Origin: JAEUHO01 sp046350655 | GTDB taxonomy: Bacteria; Planctomycetota; PLA2; JAEUHO01 | Assembly: GCA_046350655.1 (NCBI GenBank) | Contig: JAXMAB010000004.1 | Location: 248,001-312,000 of the forward strand | Length of the DNA: 64,000 nucleotides | Reading direction: 5' to 3' | Shown here: positions 41,865 to 50,074 of the stretch, in pieces | Position numbering within the stretch: position 1 is the stretch's first letter | How the letters are laid out: each line of letters opens with the position of its first letter | Position numbers and translations under genes: made by a program | The notes under the pieces: generated by a model | Database searches by the model: none | What the model was told of the DNA's origin: nothing | What the model saw: the letters and a program-made list of their open reading frames with translations, nothing else

Positions 41865-41950
41865 ACGACCCACCGAACCCACGTTCTCGAGGGACGCCGG
41901 ACGCTCCCGAACCCACCCCCCCCACCAGGGACGGACGTCGTCGCCTCACC

Positions 41951-41978
41951 CCGGGGCGGGCCGCAAGGCCCGCCCCGG
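41951..41978 (+). terminator. Intrinsic-terminator-like hairpin
   Basis: A 12-bp perfect stem (CCGGGGCGGGCC/GGCCCGCCCCGG) with a GCAA tetraloop, followed by TTCCTT. It lies 87 nt after the acidic lipoprotein stop. The GNRA loop makes it a very stable hairpin. Confidence 0.65.
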
Positions 41979-41989
41979 TTCCTTGGTCG

Positions 41990-42745
41990 GCGCCCCGTGC
42001 GGGTCGTGGTCGCGTGCACGGGGACGCGAGGCCCGTTCGCCGTCGATCGTCGCGTCGATGGGGGTGCGGGCCCCCGTGTTCGTCGTGGATCGGCGCGACC
42101 GGCGGGCGGCCCCAAGGGCCGCGCCCTACGGGTCGCCGCGTCGCCCGACGCGATACGTCGGATCGACGGGTGTGCGCGTCGATCGTCGCCGGATGTGGTC
42201 GCGGGACGCGGTCGCGCGCGCGGGCACGCGAGGCCCGTTCGCCGTCGATCACCGCATCGATCGCGTGCGGGCCTCGCGGTCGTGGGGGTTCGTCGTCTGG
42301 GACACGGCGGGAATCGCCGCGTCGACGGGGGTGTGGTCCGCCGTGTCCGTCGTGGATCGGCGCGACCGGCGGGCGGCCCCAAGGGCCGCGCCCTACAGGT
42401 CGCCGCGTTCCCCGACGCGTTGCGCCGGATCGACCGGTGTGCGCGTCGATCGTCGCGGGACGCAGTCGCGCGCGCGGGCACGCGAGGCCCGTTCGCCGTC
42501 GATCACCGCATCGATCGCGTGCGGGCCTCGCGGTCGTGGGGGTTGGTCGTCTGGGACACGGCGGGGATCGCCGCATTTATGGGGGTGCGGGCCACCGTGT
42601 TCGTCGCGCGTCGGCGCGACCGGCGGGCGGCCCCAAGGGCCGCGCCCTACGGGTCGCCGCGTTCCCCGACGCGTTGCGCCAGATCGACGGGTGTGCGCGT
42701 CGATCGTCGCGGGACGCGGTCGCGCGCGCGGGCACGCGCGCGGAT
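41990..42745 (+). repeat. Three tandem 254-267-bp repeats with hairpin core
   Basis: The core CGGCGCGACCGGCGGGCGG (starts 42091, 42358, 42612) runs into the hairpin GCGGCCC-CAA-GGGCCGC and GCCCTAC. Each unit also holds GGCACGCGAGGCCCGTTCGCC and, in two units, GCGGGCCTCGCGGTCG (a motif variant). Copies 2 and 3 are nearly identical, copy 1 more diverged. A shorter relative occurs twice at 51.04-51.25 kb and a fragment at 11.36 kb. Confidence 0.88.
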
Positions 42746-42777
42746 CCGCGCGGCCCGTGGGCGCTGCGAACATGGCG

Positions 42778-42783
42778 TACAAT
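42778..42783 (+). promoter_or_regulatory. Orphan -10-like element
   Basis: GCGTACAATGCG with TACAAT at 42778-42783, an unusually good -10 in this genome. Nothing codes downstream on this strand for more than 1 kb. It may drive a small RNA of about 60 nt ending at the hairpin 42819-42839, or an antisense transcript of the dehydrogenase gene. Confidence 0.3.
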
Positions 42784-42818
42784 GCGCCAAAACCGCACGT
42801 CCTGCGCATTCCTCGTAA

Positions 42819-42839
42819 GGGCGGGCCTTGCGCCCGCCC
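42819..42839. terminator. GC hairpin beyond the dehydrogenase gene
   Basis: GGGCGGGC (42819-42826), loop CTTGC, GCCCGCCC (42832-42839). It lies 74 nt after the 3' end of the minus-strand dehydrogenase and may terminate it, or end a short plus-strand RNA. Confidence 0.4.
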
Positions 42840-42912
42840 GCGCGGGGGCGTGCCTTCCGCGGCGTGCCTTTCGCGGCGTGCCGTCATCGGCCCGCCACCC
42901 CGTGCCGCGCGA

Positions 42913-43911
42913 CTACGGGACGACGATGACCTTGCCGACGTCGTCCTTGCGGGCGCCGGCGCGCTTGAACGCCTCGGCCGTGTCGTCGAGCGAGAACCGG
43001 TGCGTGATCAGCTTCGCCAGCTCGATCTCGCGGCGGAACACGACCTCGTCGGCCTCGTCCGCCTCCTCCTCGCTCCACGAATGCGAGCCGATGAGGTGCT
43101 TCTCGTCGAGGCAGACGTCGCCGATGTCGACGGCGGTCTCCTCGCCCTTCGCCACCTGGCCGAACAGCAGGATCTTCGCGCGGGGACGCGTGGCGCGGAT
43201 CGCGTCGCGGACCGGGCCGGCGCCGACGGCCGCCACGATCGCCGCGTCGGCCCCGCGGCCGTCCGTCAGCGCGCGGCAGGCCTCGTGCATGTCCTCTTCC
43301 CGCGGGTCCACGACGCGCTCGGCGCCCAGTTCCTCGGCGATCTTGAGGCGCCCCGGGATCGGGTCGGCCGCGACCACCATCGCACCCTCGCGGATCGCGA
43401 GCTGCTGGAGGATCAGGCCCACCGAGCCGACGCCGGCCACGAGCACCACGTCGTCCTCGTCGAGGTCGAGCAGGCGGATGCCGCGCAGGCACGTGTTCAC
43501 CGGCTCGAGGAAGATCGCCTCCTCGAAGGAGAACCCGCGGGGGACCTCGACGAGGTCGTCCACGTAGTCCTCGGAGACCTTCACGTACTGCGCGAACCCG
43601 CCGCCGCGCGGCTCCTCGCCCGGCTCGCCGCGCGTCGAGCGCACGACGACGCGCTCGCCCGGCTTCCAGCCGTCCACCTCGTCGCCCGTCGCGACGATCG
43701 TGCCGGCGATCTCGTGGCCGAGGACCCGGCCGAAGGGCTTGAGGCCCATCTGCACGCGCTTCACGTCGGCGGGCGAGACCCCGCACACGGCCACCTCGAC
43801 GAGGACCTCCCCGGCGCCGACGGTCGGCACGGGCACGGTCTCGACCCGGAGGTCGCCGGGACCGCGGTAGAGGACCGCCTTCATCGTCGTCGGGAGCGCG
43901 CGGGTGGCCAT
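42913..43911 (-). CDS. MDR-family (zinc-type) alcohol dehydrogenase lacking structural-zinc cysteines
   Basis: 332 residues. GroES-like N-terminal domain with catalytic-zinc Cys (VCGVSPADV) and GHEIAGTI, then a Rossmann domain with VAGVGSVGLILQQLA. The lobe that normally carries four structural-zinc cysteines reads RSTRGEPGEEPRGGG here, without any Cys. It probably oxidises or reduces a polyol, alcohol or threonine-like substrate with NAD(P). ATG 43911 is used; ATG 43884 (MKAVLYRG) is an alternative that begins at the usual family N-terminus. Divergent from another MDR dehydrogenase. Confidence 0.85.
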   Translation of the reverse strand: MATRALPTTMKAVLYRGPGDLRVETVPVPTVGAGEVLVEVAVCGVSPADVKRVQMGLKPFGRVLGHEIAGTIVATGDEVDGWKPGERVVVRSTRGEPGEEPRGGGFAQYVKVSEDYVDDLVEVPRGFSFEEAIFLEPVNTCLRGIRLLDLDEDDVVLVAGVGSVGLILQQLAIREGAMVVAADPIPGRLKIAEELGAERVVDPREEDMHEACRALTDGRGADAAIVAAVGAGPVRDAIRATRPRAKILLFGQVAKGEETAVDIGDVCLDEKHLIGSHSWSEEEADEADEVVFRREIELAKLITHRFSLDDTAEAFKRAGARKDDVGKVIVVP

Positions 43912-44055
43912 GGGCGGGTGAGCCTACCCGAACGGGCGGCGTAGCGGAGGGGGAACCGGGTCCTCGGACGTCCGGGCGGGGACGGGGCCGCCGCCTCGCG
44001 ACGGCCACCGGGCCTTGCGTACACTCCCCGCCTCCGTAGGACCGAGGTCGTCCCC

Positions 44056-45093
44056 ATGCGCGTCGTCCGGATCCGTGAGCACGGCGGTCTCGACCGCCTC
44101 GTCTTCGAGGAGGCCCCGCTCCCCGTGCCGGGGCCGGGCGAGGTGCGCGTCGCCGTCAAGGCGGCGGGCATCAACCACCTCGACACGTGGGTGCGCCGCG
44201 GCGTGCCCGGCCACACGTTCCCGCTGCCGATGATCCCGGGCTGCGACGGCGCCGGCGTGGTCGACGCGGTCGGCCCCGGCGTCACCGCGCGCAAGCCCGG
44301 CGAGCGCGTCGTCATCGCGCCCGGCCACGCGTGCGGTCTCTGCCCCGCGTGCGCGTCGGGCCGCGACCACCTCTGCCGCGCCTACGGCATCTTCGGCGAG
44401 ACGCGCGACGGCACGTGCGCCGAGGCGATCTGCCTGCCCGAGCGCAACGTCCTGCCGATCCCCGCGGCGCTCTCGTTCGAGGTCGCGGCCGCGTTCCCGC
44501 TCGTCTACCTCACGGCGTGGCACATGGTGGCGCGGCGCGCCGAGCTCCGCCCCGGCGAGACGATCCTGGTGCACGCCGCCGGCGCCGGCGTCTCGACCGC
44601 CGCGATCCAGATCGCGCGGCTGCTCGGCGCCGGGCGCGTGATCGCGACGACCTCGACCCCGGACAAGGCACGCAAGGCCCGCGCGCTCGGGGCCGACGAC
44701 GTGATCGACTACGGCCGCGAGGACGTCCTCGGGCGCGTGCGCGACCTCACCCGCAAGCAGGGGGTGGACGTCGTGATCGACCACGTGGGCGCGACCACGC
44801 TGCCGACGTCGCTCAAGTGCCTCGCGAAGGGCGGCCGCCTCGTCACCTGCGGCGCCACCTCGGGCCCGAAGGTCGAGGTCCACCTGAACCTCGTGTTCTT
44901 CAAGTCGCTCTCGATCCTCGGGTCCACCATGGGCCCGCTCGGCGAGGTGCACGAGCTGCTCGGCCACGTGGCCGCGGGGCGGCTCGCGCCGGTGATCGAC
45001 GCCGTGCTCCCGCTCGCGCAGGTCGCGGAGGCGCACCGGCGCCTCGAGGCGCGCGACGTCTTCGGCAAGCTCGTGCTCACGACGGAGGCCTGA
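44056..45093 (+). CDS. MDR-family zinc-binding dehydrogenase/quinone oxidoreductase
   Basis: 345 residues. N-terminal MRVVRIREHGGLDRLVFEE is typical of quinone-oxidoreductase-like MDR proteins. Unlike those, it keeps a four-Cys structural-zinc lobe (CGLCPACASGRDHLC, about residues 95-109). Cofactor motif HAAGAGVSTAAIQIARLLGAG. NAD(P)-dependent reductase or dehydrogenase acting on an alcohol or enoyl substrate. The enoyl-CoA hydratase gene follows by 2 nt. TACACT (44020-44025) is its likely -10. Confidence 0.88.
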   Translation: MRVVRIREHGGLDRLVFEEAPLPVPGPGEVRVAVKAAGINHLDTWVRRGVPGHTFPLPMIPGCDGAGVVDAVGPGVTARKPGERVVIAPGHACGLCPACASGRDHLCRAYGIFGETRDGTCAEAICLPERNVLPIPAALSFEVAAAFPLVYLTAWHMVARRAELRPGETILVHAAGAGVSTAAIQIARLLGAGRVIATTSTPDKARKARALGADDVIDYGREDVLGRVRDLTRKQGVDVVIDHVGATTLPTSLKCLAKGGRLVTCGATSGPKVEVHLNLVFFKSLSILGSTMGPLGEVHELLGHVAAGRLAPVIDAVLPLAQVAEAHRRLEARDVFGKLVLTTEA

Positions 45094-45095
45094 CC

Positions 45096-45863
45096 GTGGC
45101 GGACGTCCTGCTCGTGGAGGTGGCCGGGCGCGTCGCGACGCTGACGCTGAACCGGCCCGAGGTGCGCAACGCCATCAACCTCGCGCTCGTGGACGCGCTC
45201 CACGCCGCGCTCGGCGCGCTCGAGGCGCGCGACGACGTGGACGCGGTCGTCGTCCGAGGCGCGGGCGGCAAGGCGTTCGCGTCCGGCGCCGACATCGCGG
45301 AGCTGCGCGACCGCCGCCGCGCCGACGCGTACGAGGCCATCAACGGCCGCGTCTTCGCGCGGCTCGAGAGGTTCCCGCGGCCCACGGTAGCCGCGATCAC
45401 CGGCTTCGCGCTGGGCGGCGGGTGCGAGCTGGCGCTCGCCTGCGACTTCCGCGTCGCCGGCACGTCGAGCCGGCTCGGCCAGCCCGAGGTCGGCCTCGGC
45501 ATCATGGCCGCGGCGGGCGGCACGCGCCGCCTGCCCGCGCTCGTCGGCCTCGCGCACGCGCGCCGCCTCCTCTTCTCCGGCGCGGTCGTGGACGCGACGG
45601 AGGCGTTGCGCATCGGGCTCGTCGACCGCGTGGTCCCCGACGAGCAGGTCGACGCGGCGGTCGCGGACCTGCTCGCGCCGATCCTCGCGGCGGCGCCCGA
45701 GGCCGTGAAGCAGACGAAGGCCGCGCTGCGGATGTGGTGCCACGGCGCCACCGAGGAGCAGCTCGCGAACTTCGACCGCGAGGCCCAGGCGCTCCTGTTC
45801 GAGCACCCGGACAAGTTCGCGCGCATGGACGCCTTCCTCGCCAAGCGCCGCGCGAAGCCCTGA
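45096..45863 (+). CDS. Enoyl-CoA hydratase/isomerase
   Basis: 255 residues, GTG start 2 nt after the dehydrogenase stop. Crotonase fold with ASGADIAEL oxyanion loop, GFALGGGCELALA (Glu111) and GQPEVGLG (Glu131), both catalytic glutamates present. Hydrates enoyl-CoA esters. The NRPEVRNAI N-terminal motif and AAAGGTRRLPALVG fit typical short-chain enoyl-CoA hydratases. Co-transcribed with the MDR dehydrogenase, so the pair probably handles the same carbon skeleton. Confidence 0.93.
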   Translation: MADVLLVEVAGRVATLTLNRPEVRNAINLALVDALHAALGALEARDDVDAVVVRGAGGKAFASGADIAELRDRRRADAYEAINGRVFARLERFPRPTVAAITGFALGGGCELALACDFRVAGTSSRLGQPEVGLGIMAAAGGTRRLPALVGLAHARRLLFSGAVVDATEALRIGLVDRVVPDEQVDAAVADLLAPILAAAPEAVKQTKAALRMWCHGATEEQLANFDREAQALLFEHPDKFARMDAFLAKRRAKP

Positions 45864-45970
45864 CGCCCCGCCGCCGCGGCCTGTCGCGTGCCGCGGGCGG
45901 GTCGTCGCTCGCCGCGGGCCGGTCGTCGCTCGGCGCGGGCCGGGCCTCGCGGTCCCGCGCCCGGGGGTGC

Positions 45971-46006
45971 TTTGCACGCCTCGGACACGGTTTGCAGGCT
46001 TCGTAC
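45971..46006 (+). promoter_or_regulatory. Direct-repeat operator candidate upstream of the vWA gene
   Basis: TTTGCACGCCTCGGAC (45971-45986) and TTTGCAGGCTTCGTAC (45991-46006), 13 of 16 bases the same and exactly 20 bp apart (two helical turns). It lies 57 nt before the start at 46063, preceded by a 21-bp tandem duplication (45900-45941). Confidence 0.4.
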
Positions 46007-46062
46007 AGAACGCGGCCTCGCGGCCGGTGTCGATTCTTCCGTACCCCCACGGAGGATCCGCC

Positions 46063-47247
46063 ATGCCCGCTCGCCCGCCCGCTCCCGCCCGTCGGTCGTC
46101 CTGCGCCGCCGGGTTCGCCGCCGTCGCCCTGCTCCTCGGTGCCCTGGGAGGCGGCGCGGCGCGCGCCGACGTCCCGCCGCCCGACCCCGTCGGCAAGCGC
46201 CCGGAGCCCGTGCGCAAGGCGATCGACCTCGCGCTCTGCCTCGACACGTCGGGCAGCATGCAGGGGCTCATCGACGCCGCGCGCCAGCGCATGTGGGAGG
46301 TCGTCAACGAGCTCGCCACCGCGACGCCGACGCCCACGCTGCGCGTCGCGCTGCTCACGTACGGCTCGGAGGGCTCCGAGGCCGACGGCTTCGTCGTGGT
46401 GCGCGCGCCGTTCACGACCGACCTCGACCTCGTGTCCGAGAAGCTGTTCGCGCTCGGCACGAACGGCGGCACGGAGTACGTCGGCCGCGTCGTCAGGACC
46501 GCCGTGGGCAACCTCCAGTGGAGCGGGCCCGACGCGGCGAAGATCCTGTTCGTCGCCGGGAACGAGTCGGCCGACCAGGACCGCGCCGCGCCGTTCCGGG
46601 AGGTCGTCAAGCACGCGTTCGGCCTCGGCGTGCGCGTGAACTCGATCTACTGCGGCAACCCCGACGACGGCGACGCGCCGCTGTGGCGCGAGGTCGCGGT
46701 GGTCGGCCACGGCCGGTTCGCGGCCATCGACCACAACCACGGCGTGGTCGCGGTCGCGACGCCGTTCGACGCGGAGCTCGCCGACCTGTCGGGCAAGCTG
46801 AACCGCACCTACCTCGCGTACGGCGACAAGGGCCAGGAGGCCCTCGGGCGTCAGTCGGCGCAGGACGCGAACGCGGCGCCCTCGGCCCCCGCGGCGGCGG
46901 CGCGCGCGGCGAGCAAGGCCGGCGGGCTGTACGACAACCGCGGCTGGGACCTCGTCGACAGGAGCCGCGAGGAGGGCTTCGACCTCGACAAGGTGCCCGT
47001 CGAGGAGCTCCCCGAGGAGATGAAGGCGATGACGCCGGCGCAGCGCAAGGCGCACCTCGAGGCGAAGACCGCGGAGCGCGCGGCGATCGCCGCCAAGGTG
47101 AAGGACCTCGACGCGAAGCGCCGCGCGTACGTCCAGGCCGAGATGGCGAAGAAGGGCCTCGACGACAGCAAGGCGCTCGACCGCGCGATCCGCGACGCGG
47201 TGCGCGAGCAGGCCGCCGCCGCCGGCTTCACCTTCCCCGCCCGCTGA
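46063..47247 (+). CDS. Exported von Willebrand factor type A (vWA) protein
   Basis: 394 residues. Cleavable signal peptide (about 1-36, ARA-D). vWA domain (about 50-240) with the MIDAS metal site DTSGS (D-x-S-x-S), a later Thr (GTNGGTEYVG) and Asp near ESADQD. The C-terminal third is helical and charged, rich in Lys, Ala and Glu, as if forming a coiled coil. GGAGG 7 nt before the ATG decides the start. Likely a periplasmic adhesion or complex-assembly protein; no chaperone AAA gene (MoxR) is nearby. Confidence 0.85.
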   Translation: MPARPPAPARRSSCAAGFAAVALLLGALGGGAARADVPPPDPVGKRPEPVRKAIDLALCLDTSGSMQGLIDAARQRMWEVVNELATATPTPTLRVALLTYGSEGSEADGFVVVRAPFTTDLDLVSEKLFALGTNGGTEYVGRVVRTAVGNLQWSGPDAAKILFVAGNESADQDRAAPFREVVKHAFGLGVRVNSIYCGNPDDGDAPLWREVAVVGHGRFAAIDHNHGVVAVATPFDAELADLSGKLNRTYLAYGDKGQEALGRQSAQDANAAPSAPAAAARAASKAGGLYDNRGWDLVDRSREEGFDLDKVPVEELPEEMKAMTPAQRKAHLEAKTAERAAIAAKVKDLDAKRRAYVQAEMAKKGLDDSKALDRAIRDAVREQAAAAGFTFPAR

Positions 47248-47411
47248 CCGACCCGTCCGTCCCGCGCGCCGGCCCGCCGCCCCCCGGGGTGGCGGGCCGG
47301 CGCCGTTCCCGGGGGCCCGCCCCGTGGGCTCCCGCCCCTGCGGGACCGATAGAGTGGAAGGATCGTCCCTGGGATCCTCGGTCTCGGCGTCCTCGCGTTC
47401 GGAGTCCTCGC

Positions 47412-47825
47412 ATGAAGGTCCTCGTGTTCGGCAGCGTCCTGGCGGCGTTCGTCCTCTCCGGCTGCGCGGCCGGCCCGGGCCACACCCGCGCCGCGGGCGT
47501 GATCGCCGGGACGGCGACGGGCGCGGCCATCGGCGGCGCCGCCGGCGGCGCCGAGGGCGCGCTCGCGGGCAGCATCGTCGGCCTCGCGGCCGGCGCGCTT
47601 GCCGGCGACGCCATCGCGTCGGACCAGGAGGCGCAGTGCGCGCCGCCGTGCGCCCCGCCCCCCGCGTGCGCGCCGTGCGCCCCGGGCACCGTCTACTACG
47701 CGCCGCCGCCGCCCGTGGTCGTGTACGGCAGCCCGTACCCCTACTACGGCCCGTACTACGGCGGCTACTACCGCGGCGGCTACTACGGCCCGCGGTACGT
47801 CCGCCGCGGCTACTACTACCCGTAG
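47412..47825 (+). CDS. Glycine-zipper lipoprotein with Tyr/Gly-rich tail
   Basis: 137 residues. Lipobox LSGC (Cys18). A glycine-zipper membrane-spanning region (about 28-70: GVIAGTATGAAIGGAAGG and LAGSIVGLAAGALAGD) is followed by a Cys/Pro-rich stretch (CAPPCAPPPACAPCAP) and a Tyr/Gly-rich tail (YPYYGPYYGGYYRGG). Outer-membrane lipoprotein of the OmpA-like or YMGG family, often stress-linked. TAGAGT (47350-47355) is the likely -10. Confidence 0.82.
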   Translation: MKVLVFGSVLAAFVLSGCAAGPGHTRAAGVIAGTATGAAIGGAAGGAEGALAGSIVGLAAGALAGDAIASDQEAQCAPPCAPPPACAPCAPGTVYYAPPPPVVVYGSPYPYYGPYYGGYYRGGYYGPRYVRRGYYYP

Positions 47826-48194
47826 GCACCCGCAGGCCCCTGTAGGCGCGCCCCGTCGCCGCCACGGGAACGACCCGCGATCCGCGGGACCGCGCGGCCC
47901 GGTCGCCGTCGGCGACCGGGCCTCGCGTCGTTTCGGGTCGCGCCGCGCCGGGACGTGTCCGCTCGGATCGCGCGGGCGAGCGGGCCTCGCGGTCCGAGAC
48001 GTCGAGCGGGCCCGTGCGCCCGCCGCGGGTCAGGGCCTGCGCCGAAACAACGGGCGCCTTTCGGGCGGCGGCGGGAGACGCCGAGCGGCGTCACCCGTCG
48101 TCCGCGTGTCAAGCCCACGCGATCGCCCTCGTTCCTTGCGATGCGCCTCCCGGGCGCTCGGCCGAAGGCGGGTCAGTTGTCTCGTCGCGGACCC
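47826..48194. other. Gene-free spacer with motif variants
   Basis: About 370 nt with no gene. It holds a motif variant (47982-47995, GGGCCTCGCGGTCC), a truncated one near 47928 (GGGCCTCGCGTCG) and a GCGACCGGGCC/CGGTCGCC inverted arrangement around 47,900. Nothing else is seen. Confidence 0.5.
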
Positions 48195-48677
48195 TTACGC
48201 GCAGCGGCAGAGCACCCCGCCGACCACGACGAGCGCGAACCCCGCGATCGCGACGTAGAAGCCCGTCGAGACGTCGGACGCGCGCACGAGGTGGCCGAGC
48301 GTGCTGATGCGGTCGTCGCCGACGACGCGGGGGACGATCACGAGCGCGGCGAGGGCCGCGAGGCCCGCGACCGCGAGGAGGCGCGAGAGGCGCGGCATCG
48401 CGCACGCGAGCAACGCGAGGCCCGCGGCGCCGGCGGCGACCGCCCACGCGACGAAGACCGCGTCGCGGGTGCCGCCGTCGAGGTCGCGGACGAGGTCGAT
48501 CAGCTTGAGGCCGTTCACCTGGGTGACGCCGAGCATCGCCGCGGCCATCGACGCGACGAGGTCGCGCAGGTTCGCGGGCTCGCGCACCACGAGCAGCGGC
48601 GGGAAGAGCAGCGCGACGACCGCGGCGGCCGCGCCGAGGGCGGCGCAGAGCGAGGCGACGGGGGAGCGGAGGGGCAT
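48195..48677 (-). CDS. Four-helix membrane protein of unknown function
   Basis: 160 residues with four predicted membrane helices (about 10-32, 75-95, 100-118, 135-157) and a soluble loop after the first. No known motif. It lies 17 nt downstream of the thioesterase on the same strand, so it is probably co-transcribed. I do not recognise a family. Confidence 0.7.
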   Translation of the reverse strand: MPLRSPVASLCAALGAAAAVVALLFPPLLVVREPANLRDLVASMAAAMLGVTQVNGLKLIDLVRDLDGGTRDAVFVAWAVAAGAAGLALLACAMPRLSRLLAVAGLAALAALVIVPRVVGDDRISTLGHLVRASDVSTGFYVAIAGFALVVVGGVLCRCA

Positions 48678-48694
48678 CGGGGCTCCGGGCGGGG

Positions 48695-49123
48695 TCAGGG
48701 CGCGGGGGGCGCGTCGACGAGGCGCTCGAGCGCGGGGCGCAGCGAGGCGGGGACCGGCGTGGGGCGGAACGTGTCCATGTCGACGCAGACGGTGACGACG
48801 GTGGTGCGGAAGGCGCGCGCGCCGTCGGACGCGCGGGTCGCGTCGAAGCGCCAGGTCACGCTCGTCGTGCCGATCTTCACGACCGACACGGCGATGCGGA
48901 GGCGCTCGCCGTAGGGGACGACCTCGAGGAAGTCGGTCTCGATGCGGACCGCGGGGAAGCCGCGGCGGTCGCGGACGAGGAGGTCGGGGTAGGAGACGCC
49001 GAGGACCTCCTCGAACGTCTGCTCCATGGCCACGTGGCCGAAGTGGAAGAGGTGGGGGTAGTAGACGATCTTCGCCTGATCGACGTGACCGAACCGGACG
49101 GGGACCTCGACGACGTGCGCCAT
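48695..49123 (-). CDS. Acyl-CoA thioesterase, 4HBT (hot-dog) family
   Basis: 142 residues. YbgC/FadM-type hot-dog fold: VPVRFGHVDQAKIVYYPHLFHFGHVAMEQ at the N-terminus, with the catalytic Asp in HVDQ, then PAVRIETDFLEVVPYGERLRI and KIGTTSVTWRFDA. Hydrolyses acyl-CoA or 4-hydroxybenzoyl-CoA-like esters. The divergent 3-hydroxyacyl-CoA dehydrogenase supports an acyl-CoA role. Confidence 0.9.
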   Translation of the reverse strand: MAHVVEVPVRFGHVDQAKIVYYPHLFHFGHVAMEQTFEEVLGVSYPDLLVRDRRGFPAVRIETDFLEVVPYGERLRIAVSVVKIGTTSVTWRFDATRASDGARAFRTTVVTVCVDMDTFRPTPVPASLRPALERLVDAPPAP

Positions 49124-49210
49124 CCCCGCATCGTGGCCCCGGCCGGGCCGAAACGCCACGGTTGCCCGGCGGTCCCGTAGGCTCCGCCCCCGTCCCCGGG
49201 AGGTCCCTTC

Positions 49211-50074
49211 ATGTCCGTCCGCACCGTCCTCGTCGTGGGCGCCGGCACCATGGGCCACGGCATCGCCCAGGCCGCCGCCGTCGCCGGCTACGACGTCCGC
49301 CTGTTCGACGTCGACGCGAAGGCCGTGGCGTCCGGCCTCGCGAAGGTGAAGGGCAGCCTCGACAAGCTGGTCGAGAAGCAGAAGGTCTCGGCCGCCGACC
49401 GCGACGCCGCGCTCGCGCGCCTCTCGCCCGCGAGCGACCTGCGCGCGGCGGCGGCGGGCATCGACCTCGCCGTCGAGGCCGCGCCCGAACGGATGGACCT
49501 CAAGCGGCGGATCTTCGGCGACCTCGGCGCGGCGGCGCCCGCCGGCGCGATCCTCGCGACGAACACGTCGTCGCTCTCGGTCGCCGAGATCGCGGCGGCG
49601 AGCGGCCGGCCCGACCGCGTGATCGGCATGCACTTCTTCAACCCCGTGCCCCTGAAGCCGCTGCTCGAGGTGGTCCGCACCGACGCGACGTCGCCCGCGA
49701 CCCTCGAGGCGACGCTCGAGGTCGGCAAGCGCATGGGCAAGACGTGCGTGGTCGTGAAGGACGTCCCGGGCTTCGCGACGAGCCGCCTCGGCATCGCGCT
49801 CGGCCTCGAGGCGATCCGCATGGTCGAGGAGGGCGTCGCGTCGCCCGAGGACATCGACACGGCGCTCGTGCTCGGCTACGGGCACGCCATGGGCCCGCTC
49901 AAGACGACCGACCTCGTCGGCCTCGACGTCCGCCTCGGCATCGCGGAGTACCTCGACGGCAAGTTCCCCGGCGGGCGGTTCACGCCGCCGGCGCTCCTGC
50001 GCAAGATGGTCGCGGAGGGCCGCCTCGGCCAGAAGAGCGGCCGCGGCTTCTACGACTGGAGCAAGCCGGCGTGA
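49211..50074 (+). CDS. hbd: 3-hydroxybutyryl-CoA (3-hydroxyacyl-CoA) dehydrogenase
   Basis: 287 residues. NAD-binding Rossmann domain with GAGTMGHGIA (residues 10-19), the catalytic His segment GMHFFNPVPLKPLLEVV, the PGFATSRLG hinge and the C-terminal dimerisation domain ending in KSGRGFYDW. Interconverts 3-hydroxybutyryl-CoA and acetoacetyl-CoA. Length (about 285) is that of the short, stand-alone enzyme rather than FadB. The stop overlaps the GTG of the amidohydrolase. Confidence 0.95.
   Translation: MSVRTVLVVGAGTMGHGIAQAAAVAGYDVRLFDVDAKAVASGLAKVKGSLDKLVEKQKVSAADRDAALARLSPASDLRAAAAGIDLAVEAAPERMDLKRRIFGDLGAAAPAGAILATNTSSLSVAEIAAASGRPDRVIGMHFFNPVPLKPLLEVVRTDATSPATLEATLEVGKRMGKTCVVVKDVPGFATSRLGIALGLEAIRMVEEGVASPEDIDTALVLGYGHAMGPLKTTDLVGLDVRLGIAEYLDGKFPGGRFTPPALLRKMVAEGRLGQKSGRGFYDWSKPA

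Larger units (their letters stand above)
41865..42912. other. 1-kb gene-free, repeat-filled region
   Basis: Begins with a terminator hairpin (41951-41978) and continues with three tandem copies of a 254-267-bp unit (about 41990-42745). Then comes an orphan TACAAT -10-like box (42778-42783) with no plus-strand gene after it, and a GC hairpin (GGGCGGGC/GCCCGCCC, 42819-42839) just beyond the 3' end of the minus-strand dehydrogenase gene. No reading frame here looks like protein. Confidence 0.7.

Noticed and set aside
41990..42745. Coding region in the 42-kb repeats (several open frames)
   Set aside because: Frames run through all three repeat copies with Arg/Gly/Ala peptides and no start signals; noncoding repeat DNA.
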